Notes under the pieces: model-generated
The model's database searches: none
Seen by the model: only the letters and a program-made list of their open reading frames with translations
Told to the model about the DNA's origin: nothing
Assembly (NCBI RefSeq): GCF_900168205.1
Contig: NZ_FUZE01000002.1
Coordinates: 248,001-312,000, forward strand
Source: Chryseobacterium balustinum
GTDB taxonomy: Bacteria > Bacteroidota > Bacteroidia > Flavobacteriales > Weeksellaceae
Length of the DNA stretch: 64,000 bases
Direction: 5' to 3'
Made by a program: the position numbers and the translations under genes
Shown: piece after piece, positions 53,538 to 62,847 of the stretch
Position numbering within the stretch: the stretch's first letter is position 1
Layout: every line of letters begins with the position of its first letter

Positions 53538-54476
53538 TTAGTAATTCCACATATCGTTTTCCATTTGAAGAATCTGATCTTTGATTCTTTGGCTTTCAGC
53601 CAATTGCTCTTCAGCATTTCTAGGAACATAATCTTTAATAGTACCGTCTCCAAGACCGTTGCTTGACTTGTAGATAATTGAAGAAAATCTTCTTGCATTA
53701 ATTATGTCATCAAAAGATAAATCCGCTGACGAATTTGCCCTGTTGTACACGTAATTGTTAGCTAAAATATCTCTCGCTTTTGGATAATAAACCCAGAATA
53801 AGTCTACAAGGTCATTAGCTCCTTCCATTAATTTACCTTCAGCATCAAGTCTTCCGATAGAGGTTGGATCTGGTCCCATTGCCGCGATTCCAAGAGGTCT
53901 GTATTTCATCATACCGTCTCTCTTGTCGATGAACCACATTCCCATAATTTTAAGAACTTTTACTTTATCAGTAGTCGTTCTAATATGGTCAACAAGTCTT
54001 TTCTTTTCATCTTCAGTAAGTTGCCTTCCTGAGTTCAAAATATCAATAGCTTCTTCATCTATTCTCTCACTTTCCAACTTTTTCTGGAGAGCCTCCTTAC
54101 TTAGTTTTGTTGTGAAATTTTCATCATCATAAACCTCTTCTATTTTTCCGTCCATAGCTGCGTCAAGAAGAATCTGATATAAAGATCTTGTAGTTTTAGC
54201 AAGTAATCCATTTGGATTATCATAGTAAAAAGGTTGATTGATCTTGTCATTAAGATCAATAATTTCCCATACCGTCATACTTTTTAGGATGTCTTTATCA
54301 TCTACAAAGCCATACTCTAAAGGAGTAACTTTATTACTAATAATAGTGTCTCCTACTTTTTTCATATTCTCAGCTCTCATTTGTCTGAATTCTTCCGGAG
54401 AAGAAGCATTTAGAATAGTCTGAGAGAATGCAAACCCAGAAGCTAATACTAAAAGACTGCTAATATATTTTTTCAT
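53538..54476 (-). CDS. gldN: Type IX secretion / gliding protein GldN
   Basis: A 312-residue periplasmic protein with a signal peptide (MKKYISSLLVLASGFAFSQ). Family traits are the EYGFVDDKDILKSMTVWEIIDLNDKINQPFYY block near the start and KVLKIMGMWFIDKRDGMMKYRPLGIAAMGPDP in the middle. GldN joins GldK in the outer-membrane-linked ring of the type IX secretion system. It starts 22 bp after gldM and ends in a strong terminator. Confidence 0.95.
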   Translation of the reverse strand: MKKYISSLLVLASGFAFSQTILNASSPEEFRQMRAENMKKVGDTIISNKVTPLEYGFVDDKDILKSMTVWEIIDLNDKINQPFYYDNPNGLLAKTTRSLYQILLDAAMDGKIEEVYDDENFTTKLSKEALQKKLESERIDEEAIDILNSGRQLTEDEKKRLVDHIRTTTDKVKVLKIMGMWFIDKRDGMMKYRPLGIAAMGPDPTSIGRLDAEGKLMEGANDLVDLFWVYYPKARDILANNYVYNRANSSADLSFDDIINARRFSSIIYKSSNGLGDGTIKDYVPRNAEEQLAESQRIKDQILQMENDMWNY

Positions 54477-54498
54477 AATATGAATTTACAAATTAATC

Positions 54499-56094
54499 TT
54501 ATTGAACATTGATAGTTACCGGTGAAATATCTTTCAATATTTGGTTTCCTAAACCAGTTGCAGTTGCCTTGATATCATAGATTTGTACGACATCTCCCGA
54601 TCTAAGATTTCTTAATAATCCTTCTGCAGAAGATAATCCGTTACCTTGAATCATTGTACCAGCTCTTCCAGGTAATTTTAAGATAAAGCTATTTACAGTG
54701 AATGAAACTGGGAAGTCAAAATCAGGTAATGTAGCACTCACAATTTGATTTGGAATTGAAGTTGCCGGCATAAAATTCACAGCTTTTCCTCTAATCTGAC
54801 CTTGTGGCCTAGGAATTCCTTTAATTCTGTATTCAAATACTTGTGAAACAGTTTTACCATTAGGTTCTCTTCCAGAAAGAGTTAACTGTATTACATTTCC
54901 ACTTTGAGGAGTAACATTCCATTTCCCATTTCCTGTACCTTTAACAATAGCACCTCCAGAAGCTGACAAGGATAATTTAGCATTATCCGCACCTAAGATT
55001 GATCCTGAAACAGGATTTTCTAATCCTCTGTACATTACGTTCATTTTATCAGCAGAAAGTAATAAACCTTTCTCAAGTTTAACTTCCTGAGGACCAGCGA
55101 TTACATTATACGTATGCGTGAACGGGAATTGCTGAGCTTTTCCTGTAGCATCTGTTAAAGTAATTACACCACCAATCTTTTTCTCGCCAATACCTCCAGT
55201 GTTTAAAGGAAGATATCCTTTACCGTTTTCTTGTCTGCTTACACCGCTAATGCTAATCTTACTACTGTTTGAGTAGTTTCCTAACATTACAACTGCTTCA
55301 GCTTTCTTACCAGCTTGAACATCTGTAGGAGCAGAAACAATTGCTTCGTAGCTTGTAAATTTAATACTAGCATCAACTTTTTCCTGAAGCATTAACGCCA
55401 ATGCATCAGACTGTACGTTTCTTGCATCATTCTGAATAATCTCTAGATTTGAAATCGCAGCGATAAGCGGTTGGTGATAGAATTTATTCTGAAACCAAGT
55501 CTTACCGTTTGGAGATTTTCCAGCTGGATATTCTGCAATAATCGATTTGTTTGCTCTTTCAACTAATTTTGTTAATTGAGGATTACTTCCAAAAGTAGCT
55601 ACAATATATGACCTTACATCATCTAATTGTTTTTTTAGATCTAAAGCTTTCGCAGAAGGAGCATTTTCGTCACCTTCTTTAAAGAAATATTCAGTAGTCG
55701 CTTCGTTATTATTTAAAGCTGAGAAGTTTTCGCTTACGTCCATGTCTTTTCCTGTTTTAGGATCTTTATCATGGAAATCTGATTGCTTCTTTAGAATAAC
55801 TTTAATATCATCAGCTGATTTTACCAAAACATCAATCTTGCTTTTCAGTACTTTATACTGCTCCCAAGGAGTTGCATAAGTATCAGGTACTTGCTGAGCT
55901 TTTGCTTCTAAAGTTTTTTCAAAAATATCTTCATTTTTTTGTTGCGTCAACATTCTCGTATCGTTTAGAGCAACAGTAGAATCATAATATGATCTGATGA
56001 TTTCAACATCAATGTTGAGGGCCATCATAGCGATGAACACCAAATACATAAGGTTGATCATCTTCTGACGTGGAGTCTGTTTTCCTTTTGCCAT
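54499..56094 (-). CDS. gldM: Type IX secretion motor component GldM
   Basis: A 531-residue protein. Its single N-terminal membrane helix (about residues 11-30; KMINLMYLVFIAMMALNID) sits in the GldL ring. The rest is a long periplasmic shaft of four domains, D1 helical (about 40-220) and D2-D4 beta-rich (about 225-531). GldM transmits rotation from GldL to the GldK-GldN ring, powering protein secretion and gliding. It is 40 bp after gldL and 22 bp before gldN. Confidence 0.96.
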   Translation of the reverse strand: MAKGKQTPRQKMINLMYLVFIAMMALNIDVEIIRSYYDSTVALNDTRMLTQQKNEDIFEKTLEAKAQQVPDTYATPWEQYKVLKSKIDVLVKSADDIKVILKKQSDFHDKDPKTGKDMDVSENFSALNNNEATTEYFFKEGDENAPSAKALDLKKQLDDVRSYIVATFGSNPQLTKLVERANKSIIAEYPAGKSPNGKTWFQNKFYHQPLIAAISNLEIIQNDARNVQSDALALMLQEKVDASIKFTSYEAIVSAPTDVQAGKKAEAVVMLGNYSNSSKISISGVSRQENGKGYLPLNTGGIGEKKIGGVITLTDATGKAQQFPFTHTYNVIAGPQEVKLEKGLLLSADKMNVMYRGLENPVSGSILGADNAKLSLSASGGAIVKGTGNGKWNVTPQSGNVIQLTLSGREPNGKTVSQVFEYRIKGIPRPQGQIRGKAVNFMPATSIPNQIVSATLPDFDFPVSFTVNSFILKLPGRAGTMIQGNGLSSAEGLLRNLRSGDVVQIYDIKATATGLGNQILKDISPVTINVQ

Positions 56095-56134
56095 TCTTTT
56101 TTCTTTAGTTTTTGTTTAAATTAATGGTTAAGGA

Positions 56135-56827
56135 TTATGACTTCATAGCAGTTAACATACCACCATAAACTCTATTTAAGCTATTTAAGTTGGTTGTTAA
56201 ACCTTGTAATTCTTGATTAAATTTCTCAGACTGCTCTGCTGATTTTTGCATATCTGCAACATATTTTTTAGCAAAATCTGATTGTTTTTGACCGTTTTCT
56301 AACTGCATTGCATAAAGAGCATTCATGCTTTCCATGTGTGAAGCAGCTTTGTTTAACTGATCATTGTATTTGTGTGTAGAAGCAGATACGTCAACAGTTT
56401 GATTGATTTGATCTACTGAGCTTGAAAATTTATCAATTCCAGTTCTCAATCTATCAAACAATTGCACGTCTAGTTTCGCATCCTGAAGCATTTTATCTAA
56501 CTTCGTTGAAAGCGAGTTCTCTAGTTCAGCGAACTGAGCTCCTGTATTTTTAGCAGAAATATTTGAGTGTAAAGGATTTGGGTTTGCATGCTTATCTAAC
56601 AATTCTGGATAAACATTTTCCCAATGGTAAGATTCTTCCGCAGCTGGAGGGTCGAATGCAAAAATAATAAAGATAATTGCCTCAGTTACAAGCCCTACTG
56701 TAAGAGCGATGTTTCCGTTAATAGGTCCAAATGTAATGTGAGTAATTTTAAGCCAAGCTCCAAGAATTACAATTGCAGCACCGAATGAATAGAAGAAATT
56801 CATCCAAGCATCTTTAGTCTTAAACAT
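56135..56827 (-). CDS. gldL: Type IX secretion motor component GldL
   Basis: A 230-residue inner-membrane protein with two membrane helices (about residues 10-28 and 38-58) and a long cytosolic coiled-coil tail. The charged residues known to be needed for proton-driven motion in Flavobacterium johnsoniae GldL are conserved at the same positions: K27 and E49. GldL forms a pentamer around two GldM helices. It is 56 bp after gldK. Confidence 0.95.
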   Translation of the reverse strand: MFKTKDAWMNFFYSFGAAIVILGAWLKITHITFGPINGNIALTVGLVTEAIIFIIFAFDPPAAEESYHWENVYPELLDKHANPNPLHSNISAKNTGAQFAELENSLSTKLDKMLQDAKLDVQLFDRLRTGIDKFSSSVDQINQTVDVSASTHKYNDQLNKAASHMESMNALYAMQLENGQKQSDFAKKYVADMQKSAEQSEKFNQELQGLTTNLNSLNRVYGGMLTAMKS

Positions 56828-56883
56828 ATAAGTTAGTTTTTTTTAAGTGTTATAAATTGATAATAAAAATAATTTAGGCAATA

Positions 56884-58299
56884 TTATCTGTTAACTCTTT
56901 TCGCTTTAACAGCTGCTTCAGGAATATCTTGTACCGTTCTGAAACCGATATAACTTCTAGCAGAATCTTTGTTTTCCCAGTCTCTTGCACCTGTCATCAA
57001 CATATAACCAACATCTTTCCAAGAACCTCCTCTTACAGATTTTTTGTTGTCTGTTTTAGATTTAATAGAAGGATTTAAAGTAGAAGAGAACCCGTATGCA
57101 GAATTGTTGTATCCTGAATCAGTCCACTCCGATACGTTACCTGCCATATCAAACAATCCAAAAGTATTTTTCTTGAATTTTTTCACAGGAGCTGTATAAG
57201 TATAAGTACCTTTTTTCTCATCTTCCATATAGCTACCTCTTTTTGGCTTGAAGTTTGCTAGATAACAACCTCTATCATCCATTAAATAAGGACCACCCCA
57301 AGGATAAGTTGCATTTTGTTTTCCACCTCTTGCAGCATATTCCCATTCCATTTCGTTAGGAAGACGGAAACGTAAAGGTCTTTGTTGTTTTCTTTTCAAG
57401 CTTTCATTATAATCAGACTTTAATTTAGTTCTGAAGTCACAGTATGCTCTTGCCTGATCCCAAGTTACCCCAACAACAGGATAATCTTTGTAAGCTTTGT
57501 GCCAGAAATACTGTTCAAATAAAGGCTCATTATAAGTAAAGTGGAAATCGTTCACCCAAACTGTTGTGTCTGGATAGATTGCAATACTTTCGCTTCTTAA
57601 GTAGTTTACACCTCTTTCGTTATCCGCGATAGCTACATCCATATCTCCCCATCTATAACCATATTTTAATTTACTAACATCAATAAGTCTTTCACTTCCT
57701 ACTCTAGAAGAAGCAGGTAAATACATAGACTCAAGAACTTCAGCATATTCTACATCCGGATATTTTGATGTATTCCAATGTAATGGAATTTTCCAATCTA
57801 ATTTTTTGCTTGCATCAAAACCGTCGTCTCTTCCTCCGGCTCCTTCAAGATATTCCTGATATGGTGTTAAGTTTTCTTCTTTTTTAGCAAGATAAGCATA
57901 GTCTCCGATGCTTGCGCCTTTACCGCCACCATCGCCACCTTCACCTGCTGCTTCAGCAAGCATTGTTCTAGCGATAGAATCTCTTACGTAATTGATGAAA
58001 ACTCTGTATTCTGCATTAGTAGTTTCAGCTTCATCCATAAAGAAAGGAGCTACGGTTACCGTTTTCAAAGGTGCAGTTTCACCATTATTGGTAAATGATT
58101 CATCGGCCATACCGGCAATAAAAGAACCGCCAGGAATTGCCACCATCCCATAAGGTCTTTGTGCAACAAATGATTTTGTTTTTTCTCTAGGTATCAATTC
58201 TCCTTTTGTTCCAGGCTTCCCTACAGAAGAAGATCCACCACCTGAACAAGATACCGATGCTACCGACGCAGACAATAATAAAAGAAATATCCTTTTCAT
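56884..58299 (-). CDS. gldK: Type IX secretion lipoprotein GldK
   Basis: A 471-residue lipoprotein with signal MKRIFLLLLSASVASVSC and Cys18. The body is a formylglycine-generating-enzyme-like fold (about 50-455) with GMVAIPGGSFIAGMADES, FRLPNEMEWEYAARGG and FGLFDMAGNVSEWT. In GldK this fold is structural, not enzymatic. It forms the periplasmic ring below the outer membrane with GldN. An insertion rich in Gly (EGGDGGGKG near residue 120) is visible. It is 108 bp after glmS. Confidence 0.96.
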   Translation of the reverse strand: MKRIFLLLLSASVASVSCSGGGSSSVGKPGTKGELIPREKTKSFVAQRPYGMVAIPGGSFIAGMADESFTNNGETAPLKTVTVAPFFMDEAETTNAEYRVFINYVRDSIARTMLAEAAGEGGDGGGKGASIGDYAYLAKKEENLTPYQEYLEGAGGRDDGFDASKKLDWKIPLHWNTSKYPDVEYAEVLESMYLPASSRVGSERLIDVSKLKYGYRWGDMDVAIADNERGVNYLRSESIAIYPDTTVWVNDFHFTYNEPLFEQYFWHKAYKDYPVVGVTWDQARAYCDFRTKLKSDYNESLKRKQQRPLRFRLPNEMEWEYAARGGKQNATYPWGGPYLMDDRGCYLANFKPKRGSYMEDEKKGTYTYTAPVKKFKKNTFGLFDMAGNVSEWTDSGYNNSAYGFSSTLNPSIKSKTDNKKSVRGGSWKDVGYMLMTGARDWENKDSARSYIGFRTVQDIPEAAVKAKRVNR

Positions 58300-58407
58300 G
58301 TTAATTTTTATAATTAAGCCGTAAATATATAATTTTTTTAAGAAACTTTTAAGATTTTTTTTAGAATAACGAAAAAAACCTAAACTTATTTTATTTCCAA
58401 GTACTTT

Positions 58408-60261
58408 TTACTCTACAGTTACAGATTTTGCAAGATTTCTTGGCTGGTCTACATTGGCACCTCTATACACCGCTATGTAATAAGCTAATAATTGTAATGG
58501 TACTGAAGCTACTATTGGAGAAAAACATTCTGAGGTTTCAGGAATTTCAATCACATAATCAGCCATTGCACTTACCTGAGTATCTCCTTTATTTACTACG
58601 GCAATTACTTTACCTTTTCTAGCCTTAATTTCCTGTACATTGCTTACAATTTTATCATAATGACCTTTTTTTGGAGCAATGATAACTATTGGCATATTTT
58701 CGTCAATTAGGGCGATTGGGCCATGCTTCATCTCTGCAGCAGGATAACCTTCTGCATGAATGTAAGAGATTTCTTTTAATTTAAGAGCTCCTTCTAAAGC
58801 CGCAGGATAATTATACCCTCTTCCTAAGTATAAGAAATTGGTAGCATCGATGAAGTCTTTTGCGATATGCTGAGTAAGGTCATGCGTAGCTTCTAATACT
58901 TCTTCAATTTTTTTAGGGATCGCATCGAGTTCTGAGATAAGACTCATAAATTCAGCAGTTCCTAAGTTACCATTGTGATTTCCTAATTTTAATGCGATTA
59001 AAGAAAGGATAGTCAACTGAGCTGTAAATGCTTTTGTAGAAGCAACACCAATCTCAGGCCCTGCGTGAGTATAAGATCCGGCATCAGTAATTCTTGCAAT
59101 AGAAGAATCTACGACATTACAAATACCATATATAAATGCACCTCTTTCTTTTGCTAATTTTAAGGCAGCCATCGTATCTGCTGTTTCTCCTGATTGAGAA
59201 ATCGCAATCACGACATCTTTGTCTGTAACAATCGGGTTTCTATATCTGAATTCTGATGCGTATTCTACTTCTACAGGAATTCTTGCAAACTCTTCGATTA
59301 GATATTCACCGATAAGACCTGCATGCCAAGAAGTACCACAAGCAATGATAATAATCCTATTAGCATTTTTGAATTTTTCTACGTGATCCCAAATTCCTGC
59401 CATTTTAATAACTCCTTCATTTACAATAAGTCTTCCTCTCATTGTATCGTGGATAGATTTTGGCTGTTCAAAGATTTCTTTAAGCATAAAATGCTCATAT
59501 CCACCTTTTTCTATTTGTTCTAAGCTTAATTTTAATTCTTGAATTTCAGGAATTATTTTAGAGTTATCATTGATTGTTCTGATGTCTACGCCGCCTTCCA
59601 AAGATATTGTTGCCATATGACCTTCTTCAAGATAAATAGCTTCTTTAGTAAACTCAACAAAGGGTGATGCATCAGAAGCAATAAAATATTCTTGATTTCC
59701 AATTCCAATTGCTAACGGAGAACCTAATCTCGCAACAACTAAAACCCCTGGATGGTCTTCGTGCATTACCGTAATAGCATATGCTCCATATACTTCGTTT
59801 AATGCATATCTTACAGCTTCAGGAAAATCTGTTTCAGAATTAAGGTCTGTAAAATACTGAATAAGATTAACTAAAACTTCTGTATCTGTTTCAGATTTGA
59901 AAGAAAAACCTTTCTCGGTAAGCATCGTTTTAATGGTATCATAATTTTCAATAATACCATTATGAACAAGTGCAATTTTTCCGTTATTTGAAACATGAGG
60001 ATGTGAATTTCTATCACTTGGTACACCGTGAGTTGCCCAACGAGTGTGTCCCATTCCTATTTTGGAAGTTCCTTTTAAATTATTTGAAATATTGACCAAA
60101 TCATCAACCTTACCTTTCGTTTTTTCAACGCTAAAGCTATTAGCTGTGTTTTCTAAAACAATTCCGGCACTGTCGTACCCTCTATATTCTAATCTTCTAA
60201 GACCATTGATAACAATATCATAGGCATCTTGAAAGCCTGTATAACCAACTATTCCACACAT
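58408..60261 (-). CDS. glmS: Glutamine-fructose-6-phosphate aminotransferase
   Basis: A 617-residue isomerising enzyme that makes glucosamine-6-phosphate, the entry step to peptidoglycan and lipopolysaccharide amino sugars. The N-terminal glutaminase domain starts MCGIVGYTG with catalytic Cys2. Two SIS sugar-phosphate domains follow (IIIACGTSWHAG, AISQSGETADT, GRGYNYPAALEGALKLKE), ending NLAKSVTVE. Length is normal. It is 37 bp after the DUF4270 gene and probably shares a transcript with it. No glmS ribozyme is expected or seen here. Confidence 0.97.
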   Translation of the reverse strand: MCGIVGYTGFQDAYDIVINGLRRLEYRGYDSAGIVLENTANSFSVEKTKGKVDDLVNISNNLKGTSKIGMGHTRWATHGVPSDRNSHPHVSNNGKIALVHNGIIENYDTIKTMLTEKGFSFKSETDTEVLVNLIQYFTDLNSETDFPEAVRYALNEVYGAYAITVMHEDHPGVLVVARLGSPLAIGIGNQEYFIASDASPFVEFTKEAIYLEEGHMATISLEGGVDIRTINDNSKIIPEIQELKLSLEQIEKGGYEHFMLKEIFEQPKSIHDTMRGRLIVNEGVIKMAGIWDHVEKFKNANRIIIIACGTSWHAGLIGEYLIEEFARIPVEVEYASEFRYRNPIVTDKDVVIAISQSGETADTMAALKLAKERGAFIYGICNVVDSSIARITDAGSYTHAGPEIGVASTKAFTAQLTILSLIALKLGNHNGNLGTAEFMSLISELDAIPKKIEEVLEATHDLTQHIAKDFIDATNFLYLGRGYNYPAALEGALKLKEISYIHAEGYPAAEMKHGPIALIDENMPIVIIAPKKGHYDKIVSNVQEIKARKGKVIAVVNKGDTQVSAMADYVIEIPETSECFSPIVASVPLQLLAYYIAVYRGANVDQPRNLAKSVTVE

Positions 60262-60298
60262 ATTTTAATCCGGTGTTTTTTTTAAAGTATTCTTAGTT

Positions 60299-61900
60299 TT
60301 ATTTTTTTGTACCGTAAGTAACGAGTAACTGAATTTTATTTTTATTTAAAGGATCAGAACCTACAAAGACGGTTCTTCCCATAGAAAATGCTCTTGAAGT
60401 ATAGTTATACCCCGCAATAGGACTAGAAGCGCTCCGTAAAAACTTAGCAAGATCTATCTTGAAATATTTATCTTTATATTTATTATAAGTATCAGTTGAT
60501 TCAACAATATCTTTTAAAGATCGAGTTACTGTAAAATCATAATGAGCAAGCTTCTTATCTGTATTGTAAGCTCTTATAGGAATAAAAGTGGCTCCTAAAG
60601 ATGTATAATCTGTTGTAAATGCTGTCGTTTCTTTTCCGCTAGCATCTTTATTTTTTTGAACGATTGTGAAATCTTCGAAGGTTGGTTTAGAGTATGGGTT
60701 ATCCCATTCTATTTCATCTGTATAAATTCTGATTTTTGCACTGATAATAGCTGCTTTCTCATCTTGATATAGCTTTTTCAATCTATCAATCTCTTCTTCT
60801 TTGAATTTTACACCAATAGAATTACCACCCATTCCTTGTGCATAGAGTTTTTGATCTCCTGTATCTTTGTTTCCAAAAGCAAAATCGTTAATCCTAGCTC
60901 CGCCTCTATTATATTCGTAATAGGCAGAATGCATATTAGTACCTTTCACAGCAAACTCATATTTTGTTTGAGGTCTAGTATTAACATTATCTACAAGCTT
61001 ATCATTCTTATAATACATAAGCAACTCCATATCATTGGGAGTAAACTGGAATAAATAGCCATCATTATCAGTAACAGCAACTTTTAAACCTCTAAAATGT
61101 CTTATAAAATTAGAAACATCGCTTAGCTCAGGTTTACCTTTCTTGTCAATAATTTTAGACTGGAATAAAGAAGGAGACAACTGAATTCTTAAACCAGGAA
61201 CTGATGCAGATGAAGGAAACAACTGACTATTATCCGAATCTTTTGTAATTGTTACAGAACTAACATTACCATCTTTAATTTCTTTCGAGCCCAAAAGCTC
61301 AGTGTATGTTTCAAAATCTTTATTAGAATAAACAATATCATTATATCCATTCATAAAATCTTTCACTTCATATACTTTCAAAGTAAGATTCTTTTTAGCT
61401 TTTCCAAATTTTGCAATAGGATATGTACTGACCACTTTTTTAGCATCTATATTTCCATCCGGATAAACATAATTTTCATCTGTGGTAGTAGCTTTAAGTG
61501 AATCTAAACGAGAAATAGGTTTAATAACCAAAACCACAGAATCTACCACCGCATTAGTTCCAAAATCAGGATCATAAGAAGGTAATCTCACCTGAGTAAA
61601 ATAAGAAGCTCTCTGCATCCCAAACTGACTCTCATTAAAAGCACCCAAAACCGCTGTAGAAGAAGTCGAGCCAGAACTAATAAGATCTAATAATTTAAAT
61701 GCATCTGTTCTTATTGTATCATTATTCTTAATATTATAGGCAATAAGATCATAAGAGGATTCTACTCCTTCTGCTGCACCATTCAAAAACAACTGTTCAC
61801 CTAGAGAATCTGGTTCCGGTTCGCAGTTATAAACTAAAACACCACCTAAAACCATTACAGAAAGAATGGTGAAAACTTTTCTAATATTATAAATCATCAA
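60299..61900 (-). CDS. DUF4270 family lipoprotein
   Basis: A 533-residue protein with a lipoprotein signal (FTILSVMVLGGVLVYNC, Cys26 from the first Met). The body is beta-rich and contains the family's typical KTDAFKLLDLISSGSTSSTAVLGAFNESQFG-like region near residues 60-95 and a C-terminal LLVTYGTKK strand. DUF4270 proteins are widespread in Bacteroidetes and presumed surface lipoproteins of unknown function. In flavobacteria the gene commonly neighbours glmS. It starts 8 bp after the glgA-like stop. Confidence 0.86.
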   Translation of the reverse strand: MMIYNIRKVFTILSVMVLGGVLVYNCEPEPDSLGEQLFLNGAAEGVESSYDLIAYNIKNNDTIRTDAFKLLDLISSGSTSSTAVLGAFNESQFGMQRASYFTQVRLPSYDPDFGTNAVVDSVVLVIKPISRLDSLKATTTDENYVYPDGNIDAKKVVSTYPIAKFGKAKKNLTLKVYEVKDFMNGYNDIVYSNKDFETYTELLGSKEIKDGNVSSVTITKDSDNSQLFPSSASVPGLRIQLSPSLFQSKIIDKKGKPELSDVSNFIRHFRGLKVAVTDNDGYLFQFTPNDMELLMYYKNDKLVDNVNTRPQTKYEFAVKGTNMHSAYYEYNRGGARINDFAFGNKDTGDQKLYAQGMGGNSIGVKFKEEEIDRLKKLYQDEKAAIISAKIRIYTDEIEWDNPYSKPTFEDFTIVQKNKDASGKETTAFTTDYTSLGATFIPIRAYNTDKKLAHYDFTVTRSLKDIVESTDTYNKYKDKYFKIDLAKFLRSASSPIAGYNYTSRAFSMGRTVFVGSDPLNKNKIQLLVTYGTKK

Positions 61901-61908
61901 AATGTATA

Positions 61909-62679
61909 TTAATATAATTTACTGATAGAGTCTACATCAAGGTATTCAGATTTTGAAGTAGCGGTCTCATTAAAGCCTTTGTCAAGATCACCGTTCAAAA
62001 ACTCATCACCTTTTACTACTTCGTCTACATAATTCATACTTTCAATAACAAAACTCTCGAAGCTCGGTTTATTTAACGCATTTAAATCTGAAATATTATC
62101 AAACTGCAATTTCTCACCTACATTTCCTGCCAAAGCTGCATCTTTCTCATTATATAATGAAAGTACAATTTTAGCATCTTTGAAGTAAGTATCAGATTTG
62201 TAGTATGTTTTTAAGTAAATAGGCACAAAAGAAGACATCCATCCATTTAAGTGAATCACGTCTGGAACCCAGTTTAGTTTTTTAATGGTTTCTATTACAC
62301 CACGTGCAAAGAATATAGCTCTCTCGTCATTATCATCAAATGCTACTCCTGCATCATCAAAATAATATTGTTTTCTTTTGAAGTACTCTTCGTTATCGAT
62401 AAAATAAACCTGCAGCCTCTCTCCTGGAAGTGAAGCCACTTTAATAATTAAAGGTTGATCTAAGTCATTGATAATAATATTCATCCCCGAAAGACGAATC
62501 ACTTCATGAAGTTGAAATTTCCTCTCACTTATCTGTCCGAATCTTGGCATAAAAACTCTTACATCATTGCCTTCTTGGTGCATTTTAAGTGCCATTTTGT
62601 TTACCACCGCTGCTAAATTTGTATCTTCCTGATAAGGGTACATCTCTGTGGTAATGTACAGTATTTTCTGATTGGGCAT
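61909..62679 (-). CDS. Glycogen/starch synthase N-terminal domain protein
   Basis: A 256-residue protein matching only the N-terminal Rossmann half of GT5 glycogen synthases. Visible are ILYITTEMYPYQEDTNLAAVVNKMALKMHQEGNDVRVFMPRFG, LQVYFIDNEEYF and PDVIHLNGWMSSFVPIYLK. The usual ADP-glucose loop near the N-terminus (KTGGL in true synthases) is replaced by EDTNL, and the whole C-terminal GT-B domain is missing, so glucosyl transfer is unlikely. No remnant of the missing half follows; the next gene starts 8 bp downstream. It looks like a stable short form, not a recent truncation. Confidence 0.82.
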   Translation of the reverse strand: MPNQKILYITTEMYPYQEDTNLAAVVNKMALKMHQEGNDVRVFMPRFGQISERKFQLHEVIRLSGMNIIINDLDQPLIIKVASLPGERLQVYFIDNEEYFKRKQYYFDDAGVAFDDNDERAIFFARGVIETIKKLNWVPDVIHLNGWMSSFVPIYLKTYYKSDTYFKDAKIVLSLYNEKDAALAGNVGEKLQFDNISDLNALNKPSFESFVIESMNYVDEVVKGDEFLNGDLDKGFNETATSKSEYLDVDSISKLY

Positions 62680-62717
62680 ATAATTTTTTATATAATTTTA
62701 AATAACGCTCTAATATG

Positions 62718-62725
62718 CAAAATTA
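62718..62725 (-). promoter_or_regulatory. -7 box of the glgA-like/DUF4270/glmS operon
   Basis: TAATTTTG on the minus strand, 39 bp before the start at 62679. Confidence 0.4.
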
Positions 62726-62819
62726 CGAAAAAACATTCAACATTATTCTAATTAACATTTTTTTACGATAGTTATTGAGATAATGCATAAAAACTCAAAA
62801 TGAATATCTTAATATTTAG

Positions 62820-62827
62820 TATTTTTG
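62820..62827 (+). promoter_or_regulatory. -7 box of panC
   Basis: TATTTTTG matches TAnnTTTG, 20 bp before the ATG at 62848. Confidence 0.45.
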
Positions 62828-62847
62828 AATTGTTATTAAAATAAACT

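Noticed and set aside
53429..53698. An 89-codon frame overlapping the end of gldN
   Set aside because: It is a different frame of the same strand within a strongly conserved gldN, crosses the gldN terminator hairpin, and has no recognisable features.
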